Positions 7,403 to 14,957 of a DNA stretch of 64,000 nt are shown one piece after another. The notes under the pieces were generated by a model, which made no database searches, was not told the origin of the DNA, and worked only from the letters and a program-made list of their open reading frames with translations. How positions within the stretch are numbered: position 1 is the stretch's first letter; each line of letters starts with the position of its first letter. This DNA is from CBDDBH01 sp965225625 (lineage in GTDB: Bacteria > Pseudomonadota > Gammaproteobacteria > JADZEE01). The stretch is from the NCBI GenBank assembly GCA_965225625.1, contig CBDDBH010000032.1:124001-188000 (forward strand). Direction: 5' to 3'. The translations under genes and the position numbers were made by a program.

Positions 7403-7681
7403 ATGAACGCCAAATCTGGTTTGTGCATCATCATCCTCAGTTTGCTGGTTTTTTCAGCGCCCGGAGTCGTCTGGTCCGCGGACACCAAAGTAGAAGGCGC
7501 GAATACGATTCTCGCCCAAGGCGTTGAAGAGAGCACACAGGAGGCTACTGACAGCGCCGATGGCGGTGACAAGAACTGTATTTGGGCGTGTTTACGCTGG
7601 GGCAAGATGTGTAATGTCGATCCGCGCGGCGTTTACAAATGCCGCAAGACCTGTGAAAAGTTTGGCGAACAGTGCGAGTGA
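7403..7681 (+). CDS. Small exported cysteine-rich protein (twin CX3C)
   Basis: 92 residues, ATG at 7403 with GGAG upstream. A signal peptide covers about 1-26 (GLCIIILSLLVFSAP, then VVWSAD). The mature part has an acidic Ser/Thr linker and a C-terminal cluster of six Cys: C59, C63, C70, C80, C84, C91. These form two identical halves, C-x3-C-x6-C, separated by nine residues. The even number and export suggest three disulfides in the periplasm or outside the cell. I do not recognise the family. It follows the glycine-zipper gene and ends 6 bp before convergent trmB. Confidence 0.7.
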   Translation: MNAKSGLCIIILSLLVFSAPGVVWSADTKVEGANTILAQGVEESTQEATDSADGGDKNCIWACLRWGKMCNVDPRGVYKCRKTCEKFGEQCE

Positions 7682-7687
7682 ATCAGG

Positions 7688-8386
7688 TCAATCCAGGTAG
7701 CGTTTGCTAAAGCCATACTCGTAGATTTCGCGCGCCGCCCTACGGGCACGCTGCTCGTAACGCGAGACCGGTCGCCAGGCCGGGCGCGGAAAGCGATTTG
7801 ACCAACCGGCCAGGTTTACGAAATTGGCTTCCTGCAGCAACGTATAGATGTGCGCAGCATAGTCCACGCAATCCGTGGCAACGAATAAGCGCGCATGGGA
7901 TTTCATAACCGCCCGTATCAACTGTGCGAATTCCGCCTGAATCAAGCGGCGTTTGAGGTGGCGCTTTTTAGGCCAGGGATCGGGAAAGAACACATAGACT
8001 TCATCGAAACTCGCCGGCGCGAAGGCGTTACGCAAAACCACCATTGCATCTGCACATACCAATCGAACGTTAGGTAATGCCTGGGTCGCTATGCGATTGA
8101 GCGTCTGGCCGACCCCCGGTCGGTATACCTCTACGCCAATATAGTCATTGGCGGGATTTGATGCGGCCAATGCGGTGATGACTTCGCCTGTGCCGCAGCC
8201 GATTTCCAAGACACGCGGAGCGTAGCGGCCAAATACTTCGTCGAGTTGTTGGTATTGTGATGGTAGCTCGAGACAGAATTGCTGAGCGAGTTCGGCCAGC
8301 GCCCGCTTCTGTGCGCTGGTCATACGCCCCTCACGTCGCACGAAGCTACGCACGGCGCGGCGGGATAGATCAGCATTGGCGCTCAT
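7688..8386 (-). CDS. trmB: tRNA (guanine-N7-)-methyltransferase TrmB
   Basis: 232 residues. TrmB methylates G46 in the variable loop of tRNAs using S-adenosylmethionine. The SAM-binding motif EIGCGTGEV is near residue 61, followed by YIGVEVYRPG. The family hallmark FFPDPWPKKRHLKRRL is near 131-146, and the C-terminal end has SRYEQRARR. Length is normal. It is the last gene of the leftward thiS-thiG-trmB run, 24 bp behind thiG, and converges on the Cys-rich protein gene. Confidence 0.97.
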   Translation of the reverse strand: MSANADLSRRAVRSFVRREGRMTSAQKRALAELAQQFCLELPSQYQQLDEVFGRYAPRVLEIGCGTGEVITALAASNPANDYIGVEVYRPGVGQTLNRIATQALPNVRLVCADAMVVLRNAFAPASFDEVYVFFPDPWPKKRHLKRRLIQAEFAQLIRAVMKSHARLFVATDCVDYAAHIYTLLQEANFVNLAGWSNRFPRPAWRPVSRYEQRARRAAREIYEYGFSKRYLD

Positions 8387-8410
8387 CAGCGCTTTAAACC
8401 AACAACAAAA

Positions 8411-9214
8411 TTAGAAAAACGTCCCGTCCACTGGTGACGAAGCGCTGGCGTAGGCCCGCCGGGGAATGCGTCCCGCGAGATAGGCTTCGCGGCCGGCTTC
8501 TATGGCCTTGCGCATTGCCGATGCCATCAGCACAGGTTGGCGGGCTTGCGCAATCGCGGTATTCATCAATACGCCGTCGCAACCTAACTCCATCGCGATT
8601 GCAGCGTCAGAAGCAGTACCCACACCGGCATCGACCAGGATCGGAACCGACGCGTTCTCGATAATGGTGCGGATGTTGTACGGGTTACGGATGCCCAAGC
8701 CGGAGCCGATCGGCGCGGCCAACGGCATCACCGCCACACAACCCATCTGCTCGAATCGCCGCGCCATTATCGGGTCGTCATTGGTATAGACCATGACTTT
8801 GAAGCCGTCGGCGATCAAGGTCTCGGCCGCTTGCAAGGATGCCGGTATATCCGGATACAAAGTCTTTTCATCGCCCAGTACCTCGAGCTTGACTAAGTCA
8901 TGGCCGTCGAGCAATTCCCTCGCCAATTGGCAGGTGCGGATCGCGGATTTCGCGTCGAAACATCCGGCTGTATTCGGTAGCAGAGTGAAACGCTCAGGCG
9001 GCAGGTATTCCAGCAAATTGGGTTCGCCTTCGTCCTGACCGATATTCGTCCGACGGATTGCGACCGTGACTATTTCAGCACCGCTCGCGTTGACAGCCTC
9101 TTTAGTTTCATCCAAATCACGGTACTTACCGGTGCCCACGAGCAAACGGGATTTGTACTGTTTGCCGGCAATGATCAGGGGATCATTGGCAATATTCGCG
9201 ATTGTGTCGAGCAT
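8411..9214 (-). CDS. thiG: Thiazole synthase ThiG
   Basis: 267 residues from the ATG at 9214 (MLDTIAN); a GTG at 9238 is in frame but less likely. ThiG makes the thiazole phosphate of thiamine from deoxyxylulose phosphate, dehydroglycine and ThiS thiocarboxylate. Visible features are SRLLVGTGKY, VTVAIRR, the Schiff-base Lys in LVKLEVLGDEKTLYPD, and the phosphate-binding APIGSGLGI and DAGVGTASDAA segments. It lies directly behind thiS on the same strand. The remaining thi genes are not in the window. Confidence 0.96.
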   Translation of the reverse strand: MLDTIANIANDPLIIAGKQYKSRLLVGTGKYRDLDETKEAVNASGAEIVTVAIRRTNIGQDEGEPNLLEYLPPERFTLLPNTAGCFDAKSAIRTCQLARELLDGHDLVKLEVLGDEKTLYPDIPASLQAAETLIADGFKVMVYTNDDPIMARRFEQMGCVAVMPLAAPIGSGLGIRNPYNIRTIIENASVPILVDAGVGTASDAAIAMELGCDGVLMNTAIAQARQPVLMASAMRKAIEAGREAYLAGRIPRRAYASASSPVDGTFF

Positions 9215-9270
9215 AGTCTTAGTTAAAATCCTTGGCACTCCCGGCGCGCCAGGTTGCCGCGTCTTTGCGT

Positions 9271-9468
9271 CTAGCCGCCGCCAATGGCCGTCACAATCTC
9301 GACGTGATCGCCGCTAGCGAGCCGTTGAGCGTCGAATTTGCTGCGTGGCAGAATTTCTTCGTTGAGTTCTACAGCAAAGCGCCCAGTGATACTGAGTTTC
9401 TCAACCAACACCGCTACTGTACTGTCCTCGAGGGCGTCGTAGTACTCGCCGTTAACGGTGATTTTCAT
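9271..9468 (-). CDS. thiS: Sulfur carrier protein ThiS
   Basis: 65 residues, beta-grasp ubiquitin-like protein, starting MKITVNGEYY and ending in the required diglycine (VTAIGGG). The C-terminal Gly is adenylated and thiocarboxylated to give sulfur to ThiG. Length is typical. It is immediately upstream of thiG with a gap of about 56 bp, and the pair forms the expected thiSG order. Confidence 0.95.
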   Translation of the reverse strand: MKITVNGEYYDALEDSTVAVLVEKLSITGRFAVELNEEILPRSKFDAQRLASGDHVEIVTAIGGG

Positions 9469-9509
9469 CTCGGATCAGACTGATGCGGCAGACGACCAAC
9501 AACACATGT

Positions 9510-10418
9510 TCACAAATCGATCGATTGACCTTCGCGGGCTATTTCGCATTCAAGCTCGGAACCGCGCTCTTTGATAATTTGCAAACAGTGCTTATGAATA
9601 TCGAAAACCTGCTGGTCAGAATAATTAGGATCGTGATGATACAAGTACAGTTTTTTGACCTCGGCATCGATCGCCGAGTTCACCGTATCGACGTAACACG
9701 AGTGACCCCATCCCCGCTTTTGCTCGTAATCCTCGGGCGTGTATTGAGCATCGTGGATCAGGATATCCGCCCCCGCGATACGCTTTAGTTCGGCTGCCCG
9801 CTCTTCGCTCTTTACCTGTTCGGCTACTTTGAGTTCAGCAGCATTGAGTTCACCCTGGCGGCGGGCAATCGACCCTCCCAGATAACCGAATTCATTGTCC
9901 GATACGTACACAATGGTCTTGTCCCGGACCTGAATTCGATAGCCGTACGTCACGCCCGGATGGTGGACGTTGTGGTAGCCAATCTTGATTGGGCCGTGCT
10001 GAAATCCGGCCAAATCCGGGTCCAAATAAGTAATGTTCGCCATCCAGGTTTCCGTTTCGACCGGAAAGTATGGCGCCTTCATCTGATCCGATAGGCGCTT
10101 TTCGATATCCTGGCGACTCTCTCCCGGCCCGAAAAACTTTATATTCCAGTCTGGAAGGAATGCCGGCGTAAAAAACGGCATACCGCAGATATGGTCCCAA
10201 TGGTAGTGCGTGAAGATGATCATCATGTCGTGCTTCGAGCGCTCTTTCATGAGTTGCGCACCAAGCGGGATGATGCCCGTGCCGCCGTCACAGATCAGTA
10301 GATGATCATCGACCCGTAATTCCACACAGGATGTGTTACCGCCGACCTTCAGATGCGTATCAAAAGGCGCAGCATAGGACCCACGAACTCCCCAGAATCG
10401 AAGGAAGCCGTTACTCAT
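9510..10418 (-). CDS. Metallo-beta-lactamase-fold hydrolase paired with a response regulator
   Basis: 302 residues. The MBL metal motif is HYHWDH (H71, H73, D75, H76), preceded by LLICDGGTGIIPLG, a hallmark of the PhnP/RNase Z/cyclic-nucleotide phosphodiesterase branch. Further ligands are likely in HNVHHPG and VSDNE, and in the late H of DILIHDAQY. The opening FLRFWGVRGS with GGNTSCVEL is typical of bacterial MBL proteins found in signalling loci. The gene overlaps the upstream response regulator by 8 bp, so the two are translated together. A phosphodiesterase acting on a signalling nucleotide is plausible, not shown. Confidence 0.8.
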   Translation of the reverse strand: MSNGFLRFWGVRGSYAAPFDTHLKVGGNTSCVELRVDDHLLICDGGTGIIPLGAQLMKERSKHDMMIIFTHYHWDHICGMPFFTPAFLPDWNIKFFGPGESRQDIEKRLSDQMKAPYFPVETETWMANITYLDPDLAGFQHGPIKIGYHNVHHPGVTYGYRIQVRDKTIVYVSDNEFGYLGGSIARRQGELNAAELKVAEQVKSEERAAELKRIAGADILIHDAQYTPEDYEQKRGWGHSCYVDTVNSAIDAEVKKLYLYHHDPNYSDQQVFDIHKHCLQIIKERGSELECEIAREGQSIDL

Positions 10419-10815
10419 TCGCTCCCGCGTCCAGGTTGTCGGACCCCGCGTATTTCCGGATTAGATCCTCAATCGTCTGAGTCGTGAGCGGTTTGGGGAC
10501 AAAATCCACGGCGCCAAGCTCTTTGGCTGTCATGCGGTCTTGAGCATAATCTTTGGAGCTGATTATCACGACTGGCGTATCCCGGTAATTGTCGTCCCTA
10601 CGTAATTCCTGCAAAAACGTTAGCCCATCTTTATCCGGCAGTATGATATCAAGAAAAATTAAATCAGGTGTCGCGTTGCTCATCGCATCCAACGACTCAC
10701 TCGCTGATCTGACAGCTACTACCGGCACACCCATCGAGGCACCGATTTGCTCGAAAAACGCTCTGACAGTCGGGCTGTCATCGACGACTATCACATTGGG
10801 TTTTACGCTCGCCAT
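10411..10815 (-). CDS. CheY-like single-domain response regulator
   Basis: 134 residues comprising one REC domain and a short tail. The acidic pocket is D12-D13 (VVDD), the phospho-acceptor is D56 (IFLDIILPDKDG), the switch Ser is in VVIISS (about 86) and the conserved Lys is K108 (FVPKP). There is no output domain, so it must act on a partner protein. Its 3' end overlaps the MBL hydrolase gene by 8 bp, suggesting that the hydrolase is the partner or output. No histidine kinase is present in the window. Confidence 0.92.
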   Translation of the reverse strand: MASVKPNVIVVDDSPTVRAFFEQIGASMGVPVVAVRSASESLDAMSNATPDLIFLDIILPDKDGLTFLQELRRDDNYRDTPVVIISSKDYAQDRMTAKELGAVDFVPKPLTTQTIEDLIRKYAGSDNLDAGANE

Positions 10816-10867
10816 GGCTGCTCGTGGTGATTTGATGACGCATGCGGCGACCTCGCACAGATCATAA

Positions 10868-11308
10868 AATTATAAACCTAAGCCCACGGAAGTTCTAATA
10901 AAACTAATCGCGTTGCTGTCCCGCATTAAAAACGCGCAGCTCTGCCTTCCGATGATCTGCATGCCCCGGTTGCTCCCCAATATGACCTGCGCCGCGTAAT
11001 TCTGTACAAACGTGGCGGCATTTTTGACTAATAGTACACGAAATGGTTGTTTTAATGCCTTTTCTGACAACCTGGGCCTGGCATATCCGGGCCAACTTTC
11101 TGAGAACTGATCGCCAAATTTGTAACGGGGCACCGCAATCGACCGGCAATTGGCAAAATCTCCTGGCACACCGCCTCGTCACCGAACCTCGCTGCAAACG
11201 GGCGCCATACTGGGTCCAGCGGCGCACGGCAGAGAAAGTTAAGGTCTCGATGAGCAAAGCGGAGACTTCGATCTGGCAGTAAAGGCGGGTTAAAATCCCA
11301 ACGTTGCC
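10868..11308. other. Intergenic region, no gene recognised
   Basis: About 440 bp between the response regulator start and tRNA-Gly. Short open frames exist on both strands but none shows family resemblance, a good start or codon-like composition. A TTAAAAT at 11290-11296 is a possible -10 element for the tRNA gene. Confidence 0.5.
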
Positions 11309-11382
11309 GCGGGTGTAGTTCAATGGTAGAACTTCAGCTTCCCAAGCTGATAACGTGGGTTCGATTCCCATCACCCGCTCCA
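11309..11382 (+). tRNA. tRNA-Gly (anticodon CCC)
   Basis: 74 bases. The acceptor stem GCGGGTG pairs with CACCCGC, the anticodon stem TCAGC/GCTGA closes loop TTCCCAA giving anticodon CCC, and the T arm carries GGTTCGATTCC. The discriminator T is followed by an encoded CCA. It reads GGG codons. Confidence 0.97.
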
Positions 11383-11420
11383 GATTGACGGCATATGGGG
11401 GCCAGGCCACATTACATACC

Positions 11421-12062
11421 ATGTTCACTCGCGACCACGAAATTGAACAGGCGGCGGCCAAGCTGTATCGGTCCGATCTTCCTTATCACAACTTTAAGCA
11501 TGCTATGCACACCGTTGAGGCGGCGGAACTTATTATCAGGCGGTGCGAACAGGAGGGTGTGCGCGTTGACGCGCAGGTCGTTTATTACGCGCTGGTTTTC
11601 CACGATGCTGGCTTTCACCAGGACCCAACTCAATTCGGCTGCGCGACTAAAGAGGATTATTCGGCAAAACTGGCGGGGAAGGTTTTGGCCGAACGCGGTG
11701 TGGCGCCACGGGTCATTGAAAAAGTCGCCAAGGCCATCGATAGCACGCGCCGCGACGCTCCGTTCAAAACGACTGAACAGAAAGCGGTGCGTGCAGCCGA
11801 TCTCGCTGGATTAGCCGCTGATTACAAAGTCTTCAGAGGCAACACTGAGCGCCTTAGACAGGAGCACGCTTTGCTGACGGGCGAATCAATCCCCTGGCCA
11901 CAATGGGTCGATATGGCATACCAGGTAGTGCGATTCTACCTGGATCAGGAAATCAGACTGACCAGCTACTTCTCTAACCAAGATGGTAAATCTGATTTCC
12001 ACACCAAGGTTCGACAAAACCTGGCCAAGCTAAAAGCAGAGCGTGAGCCCGCGAACCAGTAA
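11421..12062 (+). CDS. HD-domain metal-dependent phosphohydrolase
   Basis: 213 residues from the ATG at 11421. The open frame extends upstream into tRNA-Gly, so the earlier start is rejected. HD-superfamily metal-ligand pattern: YHNFKH (H23, H27), then FHDAGF (H61-D62), with a later Asp in VRAADLAGL. HD proteins hydrolyse phosphoester bonds of nucleotides. The compact single-domain form without a synthetase or regulatory part argues against a full RelA/SpoT. The specific substrate is unknown. It is convergent with the SPOR-protein gene. Confidence 0.8.
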   Translation: MFTRDHEIEQAAAKLYRSDLPYHNFKHAMHTVEAAELIIRRCEQEGVRVDAQVVYYALVFHDAGFHQDPTQFGCATKEDYSAKLAGKVLAERGVAPRVIEKVAKAIDSTRRDAPFKTTEQKAVRAADLAGLAADYKVFRGNTERLRQEHALLTGESIPWPQWVDMAYQVVRFYLDQEIRLTSYFSNQDGKSDFHTKVRQNLAKLKAEREPANQ

Positions 12063-12104
12063 ATAAAAACGGACCTGCATGAATCATGCATTTCTCGTGC
12101 AGCG

Positions 12105-12689
12105 TCAGGTCGACTTTTCTACCTTCACTTTAGCCATCATATATTTCATGCCGTTTTCCGATAATCTTTGGCGCATCAGCTGTAGTTCCTGGGATTCGGT
12201 AAACGGCCCAACCAACACGCGATACCAGACATCCTGACCGTTAATTACCACGCGGTGAATATTTGCGGAAATACCTTGCAGGGCCAGGCGTGCTTTAACC
12301 TGGTCAGCCTCGGCATAATGTTGAAACGACCCGACCTGTAAAACATAACTACCCGTTGCTGTCTCGTTTCGTGCACTATCGCGGTTACCCACGGTCCATT
12401 CCGGTACCTTTATCTCAAACTCTGGCAAGATCGTATAAAAATCGAACTTGCGTTTCGGCGTGTCCACGGCAACAGTCGGCTTTTCAACCGACTCCGGCGA
12501 CACCACCGCAGTCGCGTCCTCCGCGGGCGCCCAGCCCGGTGTACTCGCAGGCAACGGCAACTTTTCGAGAAAAACGAGGAACGCAACAAACAAACCGAGA
12601 CACAGTCCGGAGCCAAACGATAACCAAGAAAATCCGCTGCGTGGCGGAGTCCTGTCTTTGACTGTTGCGTTTTTGTAATCGCGCGGCAT
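12105..12689 (-). CDS. SPOR-domain inner-membrane protein (FtsN-like)
   Basis: 194 residues. A short basic cytoplasmic N-terminus is followed by one membrane segment (about 20-41, SGFSWLSFGSGLCLGLFVAF), a Pro-rich periplasmic linker and a C-terminal SPOR domain (about 113-190: SYVLQVGSFQHYAEADQVKA, then VWYRVLVGPF). SPOR domains bind denuded septal peptidoglycan, and the topology is that of FtsN-type division proteins. In many gammaproteobacteria a gene of this kind follows argS, as it does here with a 1-bp overlap. The FtsN essential helix is not obvious, so I do not call it FtsN firmly. Confidence 0.85.
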   Translation of the reverse strand: MPRDYKNATVKDRTPPRSGFSWLSFGSGLCLGLFVAFLVFLEKLPLPASTPGWAPAEDATAVVSPESVEKPTVAVDTPKRKFDFYTILPEFEIKVPEWTVGNRDSARNETATGSYVLQVGSFQHYAEADQVKARLALQGISANIHRVVINGQDVWYRVLVGPFTESQELQLMRQRLSENGMKYMMAKVKVEKST

Positions 12690-14428
12690 TACATTTGCTC
12701 CGGAGCTTTCACGTCGAGCAGCGCTAAGCCATTGGCAATCACTTGCTGCACGGCGGCGATTAGCGCAAGCCTGCTGTTGCGCAGCTCCGCTGAGTCCACG
12801 ATTATTTTATGGGCGTTGTAGTAACCATGAAAGTCACCCGCCAAACCGCGCAAATAGTGCGCGAGTAAATGCGGCTCGCGACCCAGTGCAGCGGTTTTTA
12901 TCAGGTCCGGGTATTTTGCAATGTTCGAGATCAGTTGCTGCTCGGCGGCCTCGCTTAGCAAGACAAGATTTGCCTCGCCTTGGGTGCGGTCCCAACTCAG
13001 CGAGCGCTCGGCTAGTTGGCGAAACACGCTGCAGACACGCGCATGGGCATACTGTATGTAATAGACAGGATTTTCCGTCGATTGAGATTTTGCTAAATCG
13101 AGATCGAAATCCAGATGCTGTTCGGCCTTGCGTGTGACGTAGAAAAACCGGGCGGCGTCCACCCCCACTTCAGTGCACAATTGCGCCAGCGTGACGAATT
13201 CTCCGGAGCGGGTGGACATTGCCACACGTTGTTTATTCCGGTACAGCGCTGCGAATTGCACCAACCGGATCTCCAGCTGCTCAGGTTTGAGGCCGAGCGC
13301 GGCTAGCGCCGCTTTCATTCGTGGTACGTGCCCGTGGTGGTCAGCGCCCCACACGTCGATGACCCGACTAAAGCCACGCTCGAATTTGTTCTTATGATAC
13401 GCAATGTCGGAAGCCAGATAGGTGGTTTCCTGGTTTGCTTTGACGACTACGCGATCCTTTTCGTCGTCCCACTGACTGGAACGAAACCACTGCGCGCCTT
13501 CGTGTTCGTACACCGCTCCGCTCTCTTCCAGCGTCTTCAAGGCCGCGGCGACTGCGCCATCTGCAATCAATGACTTTTCCGAGAACCATTCATCGTAACG
13601 CACTCGAAAGTTATCGAGGTCCGCACGGATGCCTGTGAGCACTTGCGCTGTTCCAAAGGCATGCAACTCGTCATAGTCAATTGCACCCAGCGACGCTCTC
13701 GCCGTGATTATTAGTTCGTCCAAATCCGACTCTGGATCTTCGCTCGATACTACGATGACGCTATCGCGATGGTAGCGAGTACCATCGCGTGCACGTAATT
13801 CGGCAGCGATTTCTTTCACGTAATCGCCCTGATAGCCCTTTGCCGGGAACACCGTGGGTTCGCCCAACAGCTCCAGGTAACGCAGCCAGAGGCTTACCGC
13901 CAGGATGTCCATTTGGCGACCAGCATCGTTCACGTAGTACTCGGTCTGGACATCGAACCCGCAGGCCCGTAACAGATTGGCTATAACAGCCCCGTACGCG
14001 GCGCCGCGACCGTGTCCGATATGCAATGGACCGGTGGGATTAGCGGAAACGAATTCAACCTGTACACGTTCGCCCTGCCCATGTTGCGAGCAGCCGAATG
14101 TGTCGCCGGCCGCCAGGATGTCCGCGACTATTTGAGCGCGTGCGTCGCGCTTAAGATAAAAATTAATAAAGCCCGGGCCGGCTACCTCTACGCGATCAAT
14201 CAGCTCGGTGGCCGGTAAACCCGCAACGATGGCGTCGGCCAATTGGCGAGGCTTGCGCTGCAGTTGTTTCGCCAATGTCAATGCAACATTACAAGCGTAA
14301 TCACCATGCTCGCGATCGCGTGTACGCTCGACCTTTATACGGGCCGCGAGCGCGCTAACATCGATTTCGGACGACAGCTCGAGCTCGCTCAAAGCGGCAT
14401 GGATGATGCTGTGCAATTTTTCTTGCAT
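12689..14428 (-). CDS. argS: Arginyl-tRNA synthetase
   Basis: 579 residues, normal for bacterial ArgRS. The Arg-tRNA synthetase N-terminal (Add-1) domain is about 1-90 and the class I HIGH signature sits at 136-139 (NPTGPLHIGHGRG). Other features are YYVNDAGRQMD, the ADHHGH segment, and the VAMSTRSGEFV loop that takes the place of KMSKS. The DALR anticodon-binding domain is C-terminal. The stop overlaps the SPOR gene start by 1 bp. Upstream lies a 48-bp repeat region that separates it from priA. Confidence 0.98.
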   Translation of the reverse strand: MQEKLHSIIHAALSELELSSEIDVSALAARIKVERTRDREHGDYACNVALTLAKQLQRKPRQLADAIVAGLPATELIDRVEVAGPGFINFYLKRDARAQIVADILAAGDTFGCSQHGQGERVQVEFVSANPTGPLHIGHGRGAAYGAVIANLLRACGFDVQTEYYVNDAGRQMDILAVSLWLRYLELLGEPTVFPAKGYQGDYVKEIAAELRARDGTRYHRDSVIVVSSEDPESDLDELIITARASLGAIDYDELHAFGTAQVLTGIRADLDNFRVRYDEWFSEKSLIADGAVAAALKTLEESGAVYEHEGAQWFRSSQWDDEKDRVVVKANQETTYLASDIAYHKNKFERGFSRVIDVWGADHHGHVPRMKAALAALGLKPEQLEIRLVQFAALYRNKQRVAMSTRSGEFVTLAQLCTEVGVDAARFFYVTRKAEQHLDFDLDLAKSQSTENPVYYIQYAHARVCSVFRQLAERSLSWDRTQGEANLVLLSEAAEQQLISNIAKYPDLIKTAALGREPHLLAHYLRGLAGDFHGYYNAHKIIVDSAELRNSRLALIAAVQQVIANGLALLDVKAPEQM

Positions 14429-14957
14429 TTACAGGTCCTTAAACCGCGAATTACACCGAGGCCGGATAAGCGTAGTCTGACTATCCACGGTGGATATGAT
14501 AACGCCAAGTAACCGCAGCACGGCGAACATGGTGTATTACACGTAACTTGTAACAGCGAAGCTAAGCCTCATAAGGGCCTAACCCGCATATTGCATAAAG
14601 GGCAGACAAATGCTCCTCGACTTTGGCCTCCTGCGTCGTTCTACCTCGTCCATCCGTGGACTCGTCGACTTTGGCCTCCTGCGTCGTTCTACCTCGTCCA
14701 TCCGTGGACTCGTCGACTTTGGCCTCCTGCGTCGTTCTACCTCGTCCATCCGTGGACTCGTCGACTTTGGCCTCCTGCGTCGTTCTCGGCTCTGGCTTCC
14801 TGCTTCGCTCTCGAGTTCCGTTCCGGACTCACTTCTACCTCTCCCATCCATGGGGTCGTACCGCCTGCATCCGTGCAGGCGTGCATGGTCTGCAGTTCCG
14901 CCATCCCTGGCGGTCACGCTGCGCGATCGTCCAGGATCCTTCATGAAAAATGCGGCC
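14429..14957. other. Repeat-rich intergenic region between priA and argS
   Basis: 529 bp without a credible gene. It contains the 48-bp tandem array and, next to it, two strong hairpins: CGCCTGCA/TGCAGGCG at 14862-14881 and CCGCCA/TGGCGG at 14898-14913. Because the repeat period is a multiple of three, long frames stay open on both strands, but their translations are only Arg/Ser-rich repeats. Confidence 0.7.
14617..14786. repeat. 48-bp tandem repeat array, 3.5 copies
   Basis: Units begin with TCGACTTTGGCCTCC at 14617, 14665, 14713 and 14761; three are complete and the fourth breaks off after 26 bp (14786). Copies appear identical. There are no unique spacers, so this is not CRISPR. On the minus strand each unit would read a 16-residue basic repeat (ERRRRPKSTSPRMDEV). 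Confidence 0.95.

Noticed and set aside
11309..11420. tRNA-linked integration (att) site for a mobile element
   Set aside because: No integrase, no direct repeat of the tRNA 3' end and no cargo boundary nearby.
10904..11461. 185-codon minus-strand open frame containing the peptide VMGIEPTLSAWEAEVLPLNYTR
   Set aside because: That peptide is the antisense translation of tRNA-Gly, a classic spurious annotation; the rest has no family resemblance.
14617..14786. Possible CRISPR array
   Set aside because: Repeats are directly contiguous with no unique spacers and there are no cas genes.
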